Shown here piece by piece: positions 53,651-64,000 of a stretch of DNA of 64,000 bases. The stretch is from NCBI RefSeq assembly GCF_051912845.1, contig NZ_JBNCBU010000001.1, positions 992,001 through 1,056,000 of the forward strand, given 5' to 3'. Position 1 is the first letter of the stretch. The number at the start of each line of letters is the position of its first letter. Source of the stretch: Tsuneonella sediminis. Lineage in GTDB: Bacteria; Pseudomonadota; Alphaproteobacteria; Sphingomonadales; Sphingomonadaceae. The notes below the pieces were generated by a model. It was given only the letters and a program-made list of their open reading frames with translations, made no database searches and was not told the origin of the DNA. The translations under genes were made by a program, and so were the position numbers.

Positions 53651-54051
53651 GATCGCCTTGCAGACGGCTTCGGCCAGAAGCAAGGGGATCGCTTAAGAAG
53701 GACGCCGGCAGGCCACCATCGACCGGTCATCCGGTCGCTCGCCGAGGAGGCATCGCATACGGCTTCGGCCGGAGTGATGCAGCCGCCGTCCCTTCGGGGG
53801 CGAGAGGCGGGAGACCAATCGACGGCCGGTCTCGGAACCGCCTGGCGGAACAGGAAAGGATCTTCGGATCCGGACCGACCGCCAGACGGAACCGGATGCC
53901 GGTGCGAGCGCCGGTGACAGAGCCGGATGGAAACCGATCCTCGATCGGGGACCGCATGGCAACGACACTGGGTGCCAAGCGCCTTTCTTCGGAAAGGACC
54001 ACGCGCCGGTGAGAGTGGGGTCGACCTTCGGGTCGGCCCCATTTGCATTCT
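53651..54051 (+). ncRNA. candidate large structured RNA with multiple UUCG tetraloops
   Basis: A roughly 400-nt stretch without coding potential but with an unusually dense series of perfect or near-perfect stems: 53651-53690 (11-bp outer stem with one mismatch), 53721-53736, 53750-53780, 53783-53810, 53811-53833, 53858-53871, 53934-53948, 53982-53997 and the terminator 54017-54040. Six loops are TTCG. ACGGCTTCGGCC occurs twice (53664-53675, 53759-53770) in similar two-part hairpins. No match to tmRNA, RNase P, SRP or 6S signatures is apparent to me. Ends of the RNA are inferred. Confidence 0.55.
54017..54051 (+). terminator. terminator of the structured RNA
   Basis: Ten-base-pair stem (54017-54026 with 54031-54040, one G-U), TTCG loop, followed by ATTTGCATTCT. 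It leaves about 240 bp before rlpA, so the RNA is not a simple rlpA leader. Confidence 0.75.
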
Positions 54052-54282
54052 GGCAAAGCGTCATCCGGGCCGGCGAAACCGTGCGATCGCGATGGGCGCG
54101 CTCACGACGCGACTCGGCATCCCGGGCGGCAAGGTCCATCGGCAGTATCGGTGCGGCGAGGCCTCCGCCGACGCGCGAACGTGGTTAACGCGCGGTAACT
54201 CCACGATGAACGGTGGTGACTCCGGGGTGGAGCGAGGGTGACGGGGTGCCCGGCGGGCGGAACCGGGAGTAAACCGCCCGGC

Positions 54283-54807
54283 ATGGACGGGACATCGACC
54301 TTTGCAGGCCGCCGGATCGTGCGCATGCTGGCCTTCGCCGCCGCGCTCGCCCTGCCCGCCTCGGCGAGCACGTCGGCGCTGGCGGACGACAGCGACGCCT
54401 TCGTCCGCACCTTCACCGACATCTCTACCCCGGTCAGCGGGACCGCGCCGGCAGCCGGAGCGGTCGACGTGACCGCGATCACCGCGCCGGTCGAAGAGGC
54501 CGACGACGATGGCACCGCGATCGGCGGGGGCGTCGCCAGCTTCTATGGCCGCAAGTTCAACGGCCGCCGCACCGCCAGCGGCGAGACGTTCGACATGAGC
54601 GCGCTCACCGCTGCGCACCGGACCCTGCCGTTCGGAAGCAAGGTCCGCGTGACCAACCGCGCCAACGGCAAGTCGGTGGTAGTGCGGATCAACGATCGCG
54701 GCCCGTTCCACGGCAACCGGGTGATCGACCTGTCGCGCTCGGCAGCGGGCGAGCTGGGGCTGATCGCCCGCGGCTCGGGCCAGGTCGAGCTCGCGCTGCT
54801 CGACTGA
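54283..54807 (+). CDS. RlpA-like septal ring lytic transglycosylase (double-psi beta-barrel)
   Basis: 174 aa from ATG 54283. Signal peptide ends near ALA, an acidic linker, then a DPBB domain with GGGVASFYGRKFNGRRTASG, LPFGSKVRVTNRANGKSVVVRINDRGPF and RVIDLSRSAA. No SPOR domain, so it is a short RlpA form. Cleaves peptidoglycan naked of stem peptides in known members. Confidence 0.88.
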   Translation: MDGTSTFAGRRIVRMLAFAAALALPASASTSALADDSDAFVRTFTDISTPVSGTAPAAGAVDVTAITAPVEEADDDGTAIGGGVASFYGRKFNGRRTASGETFDMSALTAAHRTLPFGSKVRVTNRANGKSVVVRINDRGPFHGNRVIDLSRSAAGELGLIARGSGQVELALLD

Positions 54808-54859
54808 GCGGCGCGCGCGTTACCCCATTATCGAAAGCGAGCAGGCAGCGGCCGTCCGG

Positions 54860-55015
54860 TCAGGACGGACCGTGCATCCTTTCGTGATCGTCCGATTCGA
54901 GAAGGTCCATCCCGGCCATCCGCTGTTCGCGGCGGCGCAGGAGCCAGTTCGACGCCAGCCAGGCGGCCGCAAGAAAGGCGAGCGTTAACAGGGCGACGAA
55001 GTATACTTGGGACAC
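54860..55015 (-). CDS. tiny membrane protein
   Basis: 51 aa from GTG 55015, with GGAG nine bases upstream. A single helix (YFVALLTLAFLAAAWLASNWLL) is followed by a basic RRREQR and a short polar tail (LLESDDHERMHGPS). A longer upstream reading (to 55111) lacks a good start. I do not recognise it. Confidence 0.55.
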   Translation of the reverse strand: MSQVYFVALLTLAFLAAAWLASNWLLRRREQRMAGMDLLESDDHERMHGPS

Positions 55016-55207
55016 GCAGGTGCTCCGGATAAAAGGCGGGAGCACATACGAGACGTCTCTCTGTCGCGGCGAAGCCATGGGGTCGGGCGCAGCGATGGCG
55101 CGGCTATACACGTCCCGGCTCGAATCACCTAATCGACCCTCCCCGCCGCCCGGTCGCCCGATGGCGGGGCAGGCGCACGCCCCCCCGGCGCCGCGACAAG
55201 CCCCCGC

Positions 55208-56101
55208 TCACCCCCCGTCGGCATAGTGCCACTTGCCGTCGTCGCCGTCGGGGCCGGGGACGACGAGCCACCAGCGCTCGACCCCTTCCTCGAACGCCCA
55301 CATCTGCTCGGCCTCGACCTCGTCGGGATCGTAGCCGGGAAACTGGTGCGGCCACCGCGCGCCGATGGGCCGCGCATCCTCGAACCGGAGGAGCCGGTTG
55401 CCGAACCATTGGCAGTCCCGCTTCGTCAGCTCGGCCGTCTCGTCGAGGCAGCGCCCGCCGCAATCGGGACAGGGGTTCTCGATTGCAGGCGCGGCGGCCT
55501 TCTTCCGCCGGGCGGCGGCGGGGGGTTTGTCACACCTGTCACACAATCCTGGCGAAGAATTGTCCGCCGGCGCGTCCACGCGCTCGCCGGGCAGCGGGGC
55601 AAGCGCCTCGCCGCACTCGGCGCAGACCGGCGCGGGATCGTCGATGCCGGCGGCGAACCGCTCGAGCGCGCCCTCGTAGTCATCGGCAAAGGCGCGCAGC
55701 CGCGCGTCTTCGGTCAGCCGGTCGAGCCGCGCGAGGTGCGCGAGCAGCAGGCGCGCGTCATAGCGGCGGCGGGTGGCGACGACCTCGCCGTGGTACCACA
55801 CCTCCTCCTCCACCCCGTCGATCGCGCGCGATGCCAGCACGTCCTCGTGCAGCGCGCGGGCCGAAAGCAGCGCGGCATCCCACGCACGGCGAAATGCGGG
55901 AGAGGCGCGCCGCTCGCGATAGGCAGTGCGATAGCTGATCCCCGCCTGCGCCGCCGAAGGCCGCACCGCCCCGCTCCCCGCGAGCGCGTGGAGGAACGCG
56001 ACCTGGCGCTCGCGGGTGAAGACGGCGTGCGGGGCAAGGTCGGCGGGATCGTCCGCGAGCGCGGCGATCGGGTGGGTGAGCGCGGGGGTGTTGGCGTGCA
56101 T
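55208..56101 (-). CDS. terminase-small-subunit-like protein with zinc-ribbon cysteines
   Basis: 297 aa from ATG 56101. An N-terminal helix-turn-helix (about 47-75; PSAAQAGISYRTAYRERRASPAF) is followed by a helical region RAIDGVEEEVWYHGEVV, reminiscent of phage terminase small subunits. The C-terminal half has CxxC pairs (Cys160/163, 187/190, 211/214) and a Trp-rich acidic tail. No phage neighbour genes are seen, so a chromosomal regulator is the alternative. Confidence 0.65.
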   Translation of the reverse strand: MHANTPALTHPIAALADDPADLAPHAVFTRERQVAFLHALAGSGAVRPSAAQAGISYRTAYRERRASPAFRRAWDAALLSARALHEDVLASRAIDGVEEEVWYHGEVVATRRRYDARLLLAHLARLDRLTEDARLRAFADDYEGALERFAAGIDDPAPVCAECGEALAPLPGERVDAPADNSSPGLCDRCDKPPAAARRKKAAAPAIENPCPDCGGRCLDETAELTKRDCQWFGNRLLRFEDARPIGARWPHQFPGYDPDEVEAEQMWAFEEGVERWWLVVPGPDGDDGKWHYADGG

Positions 56102-56466
56102 GGGGCGGGTCCGTCCGTGGGGAGATGGACCGCGTTATGTATGCGGGATGGGGGGCTGTAGGAAAATGGTTTGTGCGGGCGCTCAGCGCTTCCTGAGCGC
56201 CTCCGGCTTGTGCGCGGCGCGGGCAACATCCCGGTGTGCCGCCGTGGCTGTTCCACTCAACATTGTCGCCTTCGCGGAATGTCCGCTCGTTGCTCACCGG
56301 GATTCTCCCTCAAGAAAAACAGCGCGTGAGAGGGGGCGGGGTTCCGGCTCTTGCGCTTCCACCCCCGAGATGGTGCCTCTGGCGAGGTGATGCAGCGGCG
56401 CTCTGAGTTGGAGTATGGCAGTTTAGTGTCCAGTCTCCGTAATCGCCGTCACCGCGACCAAGCGAA
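56102..56466. other. gene-free stretch at the edge of the defence island
   Basis: No convincing ORF. Contains a perfect 9-bp hairpin GGCGCTCAG/CTGAGCGCC (56178-56201) with a six-base loop, 77 bp upstream of the terminase-like gene. Base composition falls from GC-rich to AT-richer towards 56440. Confidence 0.5.
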
Positions 56467-57297
56467 CTACCCAGCTAAATAAGCTTCATCATTTAGGCAG
56501 CCGCGCGCCAACGCGGTCCGCCAATGATTGTTACTGAAAGACCGGAAACTGGTGAGTGACTTCTCAAGATAATCTCGCACCGCTTCAATTCCTCCAGATT
56601 CCCTAAAGGCGTTTACCAACCCAGCCTGCCGCGCTAACTCGGTCGTTGCTTGAATAGTGTACAATTCCCAAAGCCCAAACTCGCTAAAATGGTTGCGCAA
56701 CTTCAACACGTTATGCTCATGCAACTCCGCGTTGTTAATCTCAAATTTTCCAACCCAACCGCCTTGAAACTGCTCGACAGAACATGTGAGCCAGTCAACC
56801 CCTTCAAAGTAGTCAAAATACGGATGAAGCGGCGCATCAACAAAGCTCTCGTAAATTTTGTCCTGCTTGACCTTGTTGCAATCGGAGCACGATGGTATCA
56901 AATTCTCTGGACAAACCGAAAAAATCGGGAATTTGCCTTTGGCTAGGAAGTGGTCAAGTTGACCAACGTTTCGGTGATTACAATAAGGACAAATGTTGTA
57001 CGGTGTGGAAAGACGAATTTCTTCGTATAAAAGGCGGGCCTTCGAGCGTCGCCGTAAGAGTCCTTGGTCGTAAAGAGTCACTAGGTCGGCCGAGCTAGTC
57101 AGTCCGTTGGCGGGGTTTCCTTCAGGGATCTCGTGAAGTTTATGAGTGCGGCCCTTTTCTCCATAGCTGGCCACTTGATCCAGATAAGAAGGACGCGCGC
57201 TGGCTAGCCGTTGGCGAAAATTGGGGTCAAGAAATCGCTCGGAGGCCAAATCATAAATTTCACCAGGAGCGATACCGGGTACAGTGAGGCTAAGCAT
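56467..57297 (-). CDS. HNH nuclease, PtuB-like (Septu-type defence effector)
   Basis: 276 aa. An HNH/zinc site is visible: CPYC (about 103-106), QLDHF with His116, ENLIPSCSDCNKVKQDK with Asn132, Cys137, Cys140 and Asn141. This is the layout of PtuB, the nuclease of Septu systems and of PtuAB-containing retrons. Its ATG shares one base with the ATPase stop (TAATG), so the two are translationally coupled. Visibly lower GC than the flanks. Predicted phage-triggered nuclease; not proven. Confidence 0.82.
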   Translation of the reverse strand: MLSLTVPGIAPGEIYDLASERFLDPNFRQRLASARPSYLDQVASYGEKGRTHKLHEIPEGNPANGLTSSADLVTLYDQGLLRRRSKARLLYEEIRLSTPYNICPYCNHRNVGQLDHFLAKGKFPIFSVCPENLIPSCSDCNKVKQDKIYESFVDAPLHPYFDYFEGVDWLTCSVEQFQGGWVGKFEINNAELHEHNVLKLRNHFSEFGLWELYTIQATTELARQAGLVNAFRESGGIEAVRDYLEKSLTSFRSFSNNHWRTALARGCLNDEAYLAG

Positions 57298-58802
57298 TAC
57301 TTCAGTGCCTGAAGACTGCGAGCAACGGCCATTCCTTCGGACCCTATTCGATCTTCGAACTCCCCCAATAGCTTATCAAGGTCCCAGCCTTCATCAACCA
57401 TCTTCTCGCGAATGATCTTGTGGAAACCCGTATCAGTCACCTCCAATCCAAAAACCGCGTGCGTGAGGCGTCCGACATCCTCCCCAAATGTTTCTAACGG
57501 CGGCCGCGAAGCAGCAATTGTTCGTCCAGATCGATTGACAATCCACACGCAACTCGCAGGTACCTCTTGCAGAACGACGGGCGAGTGCGTGGCAACAAGG
57601 GAAACGCCATTCTGACTTATGAGAAGTTCCGATAGAGCCCTTATGAAAGCAGACAAAAGTGGAGGATGCAGATGACCTTCAGGCTCATCCAATAGGACGA
57701 ACGTTTGCTCCTCAACGACTTCAACCAATCGCGTGATCGTAAGTAAGACGATGGCGTGGCCGGAACTTAGTCCGCCAAAGATTTCCCGCGCTTCAGAACC
57801 CCAATCGTCAAAATGGATGGTCGTATCAGCCAGCTCTGCAACGCCGGACTCTGCAAAGAGCGGATCTGACGAAAGGGTCGCCAGAGCTCGAGCCCAACGA
57901 TCTCTTTTGACTCCTGAAAGGCAATTTGAGGCGGCAGAAACGAAGTCGAAAACAAGCTCGTCGGTATCCTTCAGATAAGGAACCTGTTCGCCATCAACCT
58001 CCGCCCATCCTCTCAATCCGATATGGTGGAAATTAGATCCAAGTGCATCATGATCAAAGGAGTCGAAAGCGCTAAAGGTCACAGCGACCAAGTTGGCAAA
58101 TTCCTCCCCCCCGGAGACGGAATCGATTTCGAACTCACCAGTGTTAGCGGCGGGTGTTAGTATTGCCTCAATCATATTATTAAGGGTGGTAGTTTTGCCT
58201 ACACCGTTACGCCCAATCAGGACGTGAACATTCGTCGGTGGCAAGGACTGTGGCTTGACGTTAAACTCGAGAACCGCCGTGTTGCCCACCTGTCTCTCAT
58301 CTCTAGGTGGAAACTCATATGTGAACTTGTAGGGTGTTAGCTCAACGTCACCGTGTGCCAATCTATGGTACCGGGTCTCTAAACGCATTTGGTCTATCGA
58401 CCTAAAGAGAGAAGTCTGAGCTACGTGCTCCGTTTTGTGCTTCTGATAGATTTCTAAATCATACGCCATGTCGCGCATAGATGAGAAATATTCATCTGCG
58501 ATGCCCAAATTTACGATGTCGGAGTAATAATCGCCGGACAAGCCAACGGAAAAAAAATCTTCAGGTAATTGTGTGAAAGTCCGCGGCAATTTGGTGCGCC
58601 GTTCCAATCCATTTTGACCAGCGTGTCCGATTTTCACCCAGCCGATGTGATGACGGGCGCCGTTGGCGTCGAAGTAGGCGACGCCAAACTTGGTTTCATA
58701 TGTGAACCAGTCATCCCAGTCGTTGTAAAAAAGCTGGATTGAGTTTGGCTTGCCGGGAGGCGGTATCTCGCCCTTTTCAAAATTGAAAAAGGTCAATGTC
58801 AT
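57297..58802 (-). CDS. AAA ATPase, PtuA-like (Septu-type defence sensor)
   Basis: 501 aa. Walker A GRNGVGKTT at 197-205, signature-like LSSGHA 345-350, Walker B VLLDEPEGHLHPP 369-381 and the H-switch ATHS 404-407: the SMC/ABC-like core used by PtuA. About 180 residues precede the core nucleotide-binding fold, unlike the usual PtuA start, and contain YNDWDDWFTYETKFGVAYFD; this part is unassigned. Good GGGAGG ribosome-binding site. Low GC. Upstream is uvrA in the same orientation, 75 bp away. Confidence 0.82.
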   Translation of the reverse strand: MTLTFFNFEKGEIPPPGKPNSIQLFYNDWDDWFTYETKFGVAYFDANGARHHIGWVKIGHAGQNGLERRTKLPRTFTQLPEDFFSVGLSGDYYSDIVNLGIADEYFSSMRDMAYDLEIYQKHKTEHVAQTSLFRSIDQMRLETRYHRLAHGDVELTPYKFTYEFPPRDERQVGNTAVLEFNVKPQSLPPTNVHVLIGRNGVGKTTTLNNMIEAILTPAANTGEFEIDSVSGGEEFANLVAVTFSAFDSFDHDALGSNFHHIGLRGWAEVDGEQVPYLKDTDELVFDFVSAASNCLSGVKRDRWARALATLSSDPLFAESGVAELADTTIHFDDWGSEAREIFGGLSSGHAIVLLTITRLVEVVEEQTFVLLDEPEGHLHPPLLSAFIRALSELLISQNGVSLVATHSPVVLQEVPASCVWIVNRSGRTIAASRPPLETFGEDVGRLTHAVFGLEVTDTGFHKIIREKMVDEGWDLDKLLGEFEDRIGSEGMAVARSLQALK

Positions 58803-58827
58803 CAGCCGCCCTCCCCGCTCATCGCTA

Positions 58828-58858
58828 GGTCAGCTAACAGTTTTAAAGCTAACTGACC
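58828..58858. promoter_or_regulatory. imperfect palindrome upstream of the PtuA-like gene
   Basis: GGTCAG (58828-58833) and CTGACC (58853-58858) bracket GCTAAC repeats (GCTAAC at about 58833 and 58848) and an AT-rich centre. Sits in the 75-bp gap between uvrA and ptuA, where a promoter is expected. Candidate operator or terminator; function not shown. Confidence 0.4.
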
Positions 58859-58877
58859 ACAGACGATGGACGCGTCG

Positions 58878-61817
<2,940 letters not shown>

Positions 61818-61828
61818 CGGGATGGGAT

Positions 61829-61843
61829 GTTCCGCAAATGTTC
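61829..61843 (-). promoter_or_regulatory. LexA (SOS) box upstream of uvrA
   Basis: Perfect GTTC-N7-GTTC on the plus strand, which reads GAAC-N7-GAAC for uvrA (61829-61832 and 61840-61843). Twelve bases from the uvrA ATG at 61817. Confidence 0.8.
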
Positions 61844-62003
61844 GTGTGGGTCAAGGGGCGCGCACGAGGCCACCCGGCGGGCTGTGCGGATGTGGGGAGC
61901 GGGCAGGCAATTGCAACACGATCCGCCGCCGCGCGAACGGGGGCGTGCGCCGCCTCTCGGCCTTCGACGGCCCGGCCAGCTTGACCGGCAACCCGGGAGA
62001 TTC

Positions 62004-62032
62004 GGAACAATCTTCCGACCCCTTGCTTAGTT
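62004..62032 (+). promoter_or_regulatory. possible EcfG (general stress sigma) promoter
   Basis: GGAAC at 62004-62008, a 17-base spacer, and CTTAGTT at 62026-62032. The EcfG form is GGAAC-N16/17-CGTT, so the -10 is imperfect. Downstream genes are of a type often under stress control. Confidence 0.35.
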
Positions 62033-62062
62033 AAGTGATTGCAAACACGAAAGGAGACGACG

Positions 62063-62623
62063 ATGACCACAGCCGACCTCAATCGCCCAGGTCAGCGCTC
62101 TGGATCGACGGGTCCCGATACCGCGCAGGACCTGAAAGCCGATGCAGACCGCCTGGCGCACACCGCCAAGGACAAGGCCAGCGAGAAGACCGCAGAGTAT
62201 AAGTCACAGGCCACGCGCACCGCGCGATCGGCGTCCGAAGCGCTGCAGAAGGCGGCCGGCGACCTCGATCGCGACAACGACGCACCGGGCTGGCTGAGTT
62301 CGGCCTTTCGCGAAACCGCGAAAGGGATCGACCGCTTTGCCCGCAAGATCGACGGCCGCAGCCCCGAGCAGATGGGCCGCGAAGTGACCGGCTTCGCTCG
62401 CGAACATCCAACGACTTTCCTCGCCGCGTCGGCAGCAGCCGGCTTCGCCGCCGCGCGCTTCCTGCGCGCCGGTGCCGACCACCAGAGCCATGCCGAAGGA
62501 CGCGATTATCGTGGCAGAGAACACCGGGACAACAACGACACCGCGACCGATGGGCGCTTCGCCCGCGAAACACGCGCGGCGCAGGGCCGCTATGCCGCAA
62601 GCCGTGAAGGAATGACCCAATGA
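62063..62623 (+). CDS. DUF883/YqjD-like envelope stress protein
   Basis: 186 aa from ATG 62063 with AAAGGAGACGACG upstream. Hydrophilic, Ala/Lys/Asp/Arg-rich coiled-coil-prone region (ADADRLAHTAKDKASEKTAEY, about 32-52), then a single membrane-like segment (TFLAASAAAGFAAARFL, about 122-138). Pattern like YqjD/DUF883 proteins. Stop overlaps the next gene's ATG (ATGA). Confidence 0.7.
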   Translation: MTTADLNRPGQRSGSTGPDTAQDLKADADRLAHTAKDKASEKTAEYKSQATRTARSASEALQKAAGDLDRDNDAPGWLSSAFRETAKGIDRFARKIDGRSPEQMGREVTGFAREHPTTFLAASAAAGFAAARFLRAGADHQSHAEGRDYRGREHRDNNDTATDGRFARETRAAQGRYAASREGMTQ

Positions 62624-63075
62624 ACGACCAGTCCAAGATCATCGACCCGCCCGGACGCCGTGTCCGCGATCCGGATCCGCGCGACGACAACGTCGTCGAC
62701 CTCATCGGAAAGCTCACTCGCCAGGGCGCGCATCTTGCCGAAGAGCAGGTCAGCCTTGTGCAGGCCGAAGTTCGCGAGGCGATGGCCGACATCAAGCAGG
62801 CGATCGGCGCGATGGCGGGTGCCGCCGTCGTCGGGATCGCCGGCCTCGGCGTGACCCTTATGGGCCTTGCCTATCTCGTGTCCGACTGGATCGAGAACAC
62901 GTGGCTCGGCACGTTGATCGTCGGCGCGCTTACGCTGATTGTCGCCGCGATAATGTATTCGAGTGGCAAGTCGAAGATGAACCGCACCAACCTGAAACCG
63001 ACCCGTTCCATCCGGACCGTCGAAGACACTCCGGACGCCGTAACGGGGAACATGAACAGCCGGAGCCCCCAATGA
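62620..63075 (+). CDS. phage-holin-superfamily III (YqjE-like) membrane protein
   Basis: 151 aa. Two membrane helices (AIGAMAGAAVVGIAGLGVTLMGLAY and LGTLIVGALTLIVAAIMY) behind an amphipathic helix (LIGKLTRQGAHLAEEQVSLVQAEVREAM). Matches the DUF1469/holin-X type; name is historical and does not imply phage. Coupled by ATGA to both neighbours (62620-62623 and 63072-63075). Confidence 0.78.
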   Translation: MNDQSKIIDPPGRRVRDPDPRDDNVVDLIGKLTRQGAHLAEEQVSLVQAEVREAMADIKQAIGAMAGAAVVGIAGLGVTLMGLAYLVSDWIENTWLGTLIVGALTLIVAAIMYSSGKSKMNRTNLKPTRSIRTVEDTPDAVTGNMNSRSPQ

Positions 63076-63923
63076 CACAGACCCATACAACCGACACCCG
63101 CGACCCCGCAGACATCGAGCGGGAAATCCGCCGGACCCAGCGCGACATGAGCAGGACCGCCGATCGGATCGGCGAGCAACTCACTCCGCGCAGCATCTTC
63201 GACGCCCTGCTCGACAAGGCAGGCGAAAGCGGCATCGACGCTCGCTTTCTGCTTGACCAGGCGCGCCGCAACCCGATCGCGCTTGGCATGATCGCGATCG
63301 GCGGCCTTTGGCTCGTCAGCGATAGCGATGCCCGCGCGAAGACCTTCACCGACAAGTTCGGCGGCGACGCGGCGCCCGGCGACGAGTGGGATCAGGCTCA
63401 CCACCAAGGCTACGTGACCTACATGGCGGCGATCGAGCCGAGGGCAGACGAGGACCACGAGGCTTACCGCCGGCGCCGCGACTGCGCGCGCGCGACCTAC
63501 CTGATGGTTGAACAGCGTCATGACGAAGATGAAACCTCGTGGCGCAAGCGGCTTGACGAAGCGACCGACGCCCTTCGCGACCGGCGCGACCGCGTCGCGC
63601 AGAAAGCGCGCGATTTCGGCAACCGGACGCGCCGCGGCGCAGGTAAAATGACCGACAAGGTTGAACGCGCCTACCAGGACAACCCGCTGATCGGCGGACT
63701 CGCCGCTGCTTTCGTCGGCGCGATGGCGGGCGCCGCGATCCCCGCTTCCCGCTTCGAGGAGGAGCAACTGGGTGAATACGGGGCCGACGCAATCGACGCT
63801 GCCCGCGACAAGGCCATGGCGAAGAAGGACGAACTGGTCGACGAAGCGGACCGCACCATCGCCGCATCCGGTCAAACCGGCGCGCCTTCCGCTGCGCGCG
63901 AAAAGAGATTCGAAACCGCCTGA
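63072..63923 (+). CDS. DUF3618 domain protein
   Basis: 283 aa from ATG 63072. N-terminal DPADIEREIRRTQRDMSRTADRIGEQLTPRSI is the DUF3618 signature; a hydrophobic segment near residues 75-90, and a second at LIGGLAAAFVGAMAGAAIPAS (about 198-218). It ends the three-gene run and is followed by a terminator. Confidence 0.82.
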   Translation: MTQTHTTDTRDPADIEREIRRTQRDMSRTADRIGEQLTPRSIFDALLDKAGESGIDARFLLDQARRNPIALGMIAIGGLWLVSDSDARAKTFTDKFGGDAAPGDEWDQAHHQGYVTYMAAIEPRADEDHEAYRRRRDCARATYLMVEQRHDEDETSWRKRLDEATDALRDRRDRVAQKARDFGNRTRRGAGKMTDKVERAYQDNPLIGGLAAAFVGAMAGAAIPASRFEEEQLGEYGADAIDAARDKAMAKKDELVDEADRTIAASGQTGAPSAAREKRFETA

Positions 63924-63947
63924 CGGCCCGGAGGATAAAGACCCTGG

Positions 63948-63981
63948 ACGGCCGCCGCGGAGCTTTCCGCGGCGGCCGTTT
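63948..63981 (+). terminator. terminator of the three-gene envelope operon
   Basis: Thirteen-base-pair stem (63948-63960 with 63967-63979), six-base loop, then TT. Confidence 0.75.
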
Positions 63982-64000
63982 CGCGAACAGCGGTAAGGAG

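Noticed and set aside
53958..53975. GCAACGACA in the structured RNA as a tmRNA tag start
   Set aside because: The tag reading frame does not continue to a plausible tag peptide, and no tRNA-like ends are present.
54183..54200. TTAA-like pair upstream of rlpA as a CtrA site
   Set aside because: Spacing and second half do not fit TTAA-N7-TTAA.
62620..63075. Holin-like gene as evidence of a prophage
   Set aside because: The family name is historical; neighbours are YqjD-like and DUF3618 genes, and there are no phage structural genes.

Overview
The window reads as chromosome of a GC-rich alphaproteobacterium, most likely Sphingomonadales and probably near Erythrobacteraceae. This is inferred from gene content: the pyrF-trpF-trpB-trpA-accD-folC block, the CckA/CpdR cell-cycle proteins, SapC, paired DUF4139 proteins, a PilZ protein, LexA boxes of the GTTC-N7-GTTC type, and a CCUCCUCCC small RNA. 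No plasmid, prophage or CRISPR hallmark is seen. The only large compositional break is an AT-richer two-gene island at about 56.4-58.9 kb.

Layout. 0-5.2 kb: pyrF 3' end, then trpF, trpB, a small membrane ORF, trpA, accD and folC, tightly packed and mostly overlapping. 5.2-10.7 kb: PilZ protein, AmpG-like permease, Rieske oxygenase, an RluB-type pseudouridine synthase, rsmD and a secreted protein. 10.7-18.6 kb: uvrD-type helicase with a LexA box, a LuxR regulator with a degenerate receiver, an RhlE-type helicase, a secreted protein, an FAD-linked dehydrogenase and sapC. 18.5-18.9 kb: a gene-free stretch with a probable cuckoo-type sRNA and a hairpin cluster. 18.9-28.1 kb: esterase, N-formylglutamate amidohydrolase, cpdR, tRNA-Val(GAC), icd, a GNAT-nitrilase fusion, an FAD monooxygenase, a Kef-type antiporter and a 54-aa protein. 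28.1-44.6 kb: alaS, methyltransferase, recA with a LexA box, two DUF4139 proteins, cckA, DUF2062, smpB, dapA, lytic transglycosylase, greB, a secreted protein and an outer-membrane protein. 44.8-55 kb: rlmN, PhzF-like protein, twin glycine-zipper proteins, an SDR/cytochrome b/molybdoenzyme/CFA-synthase run, a DUF1801 protein, argG, a gene-free 0.87-kb stretch with a strongly folded candidate RNA, rlpA and a tiny membrane protein. 55.2-64 kb: a terminase-small-subunit-like zinc-ribbon protein, a Septu-like ATPase/HNH pair, uvrA with a LexA box, and a three-gene envelope/stress operon ending in a terminator.

How the parts connect. Three DNA-repair genes (uvrD-type helicase, recA, uvrA) each carry a perfect LexA-type box, so the window holds a visible slice of the SOS regulon. 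CckA and CpdR are two ends of the cell-cycle phosphorelay. The items most worth follow-up are the candidate structured RNA upstream of rlpA (53651-54051), the CCUCCUCCC small RNA after sapC (18592-18692), and the Septu-like pair inserted behind uvrA. In that pair the ATPase has an unusual extension of about 180 residues ahead of its P-loop.
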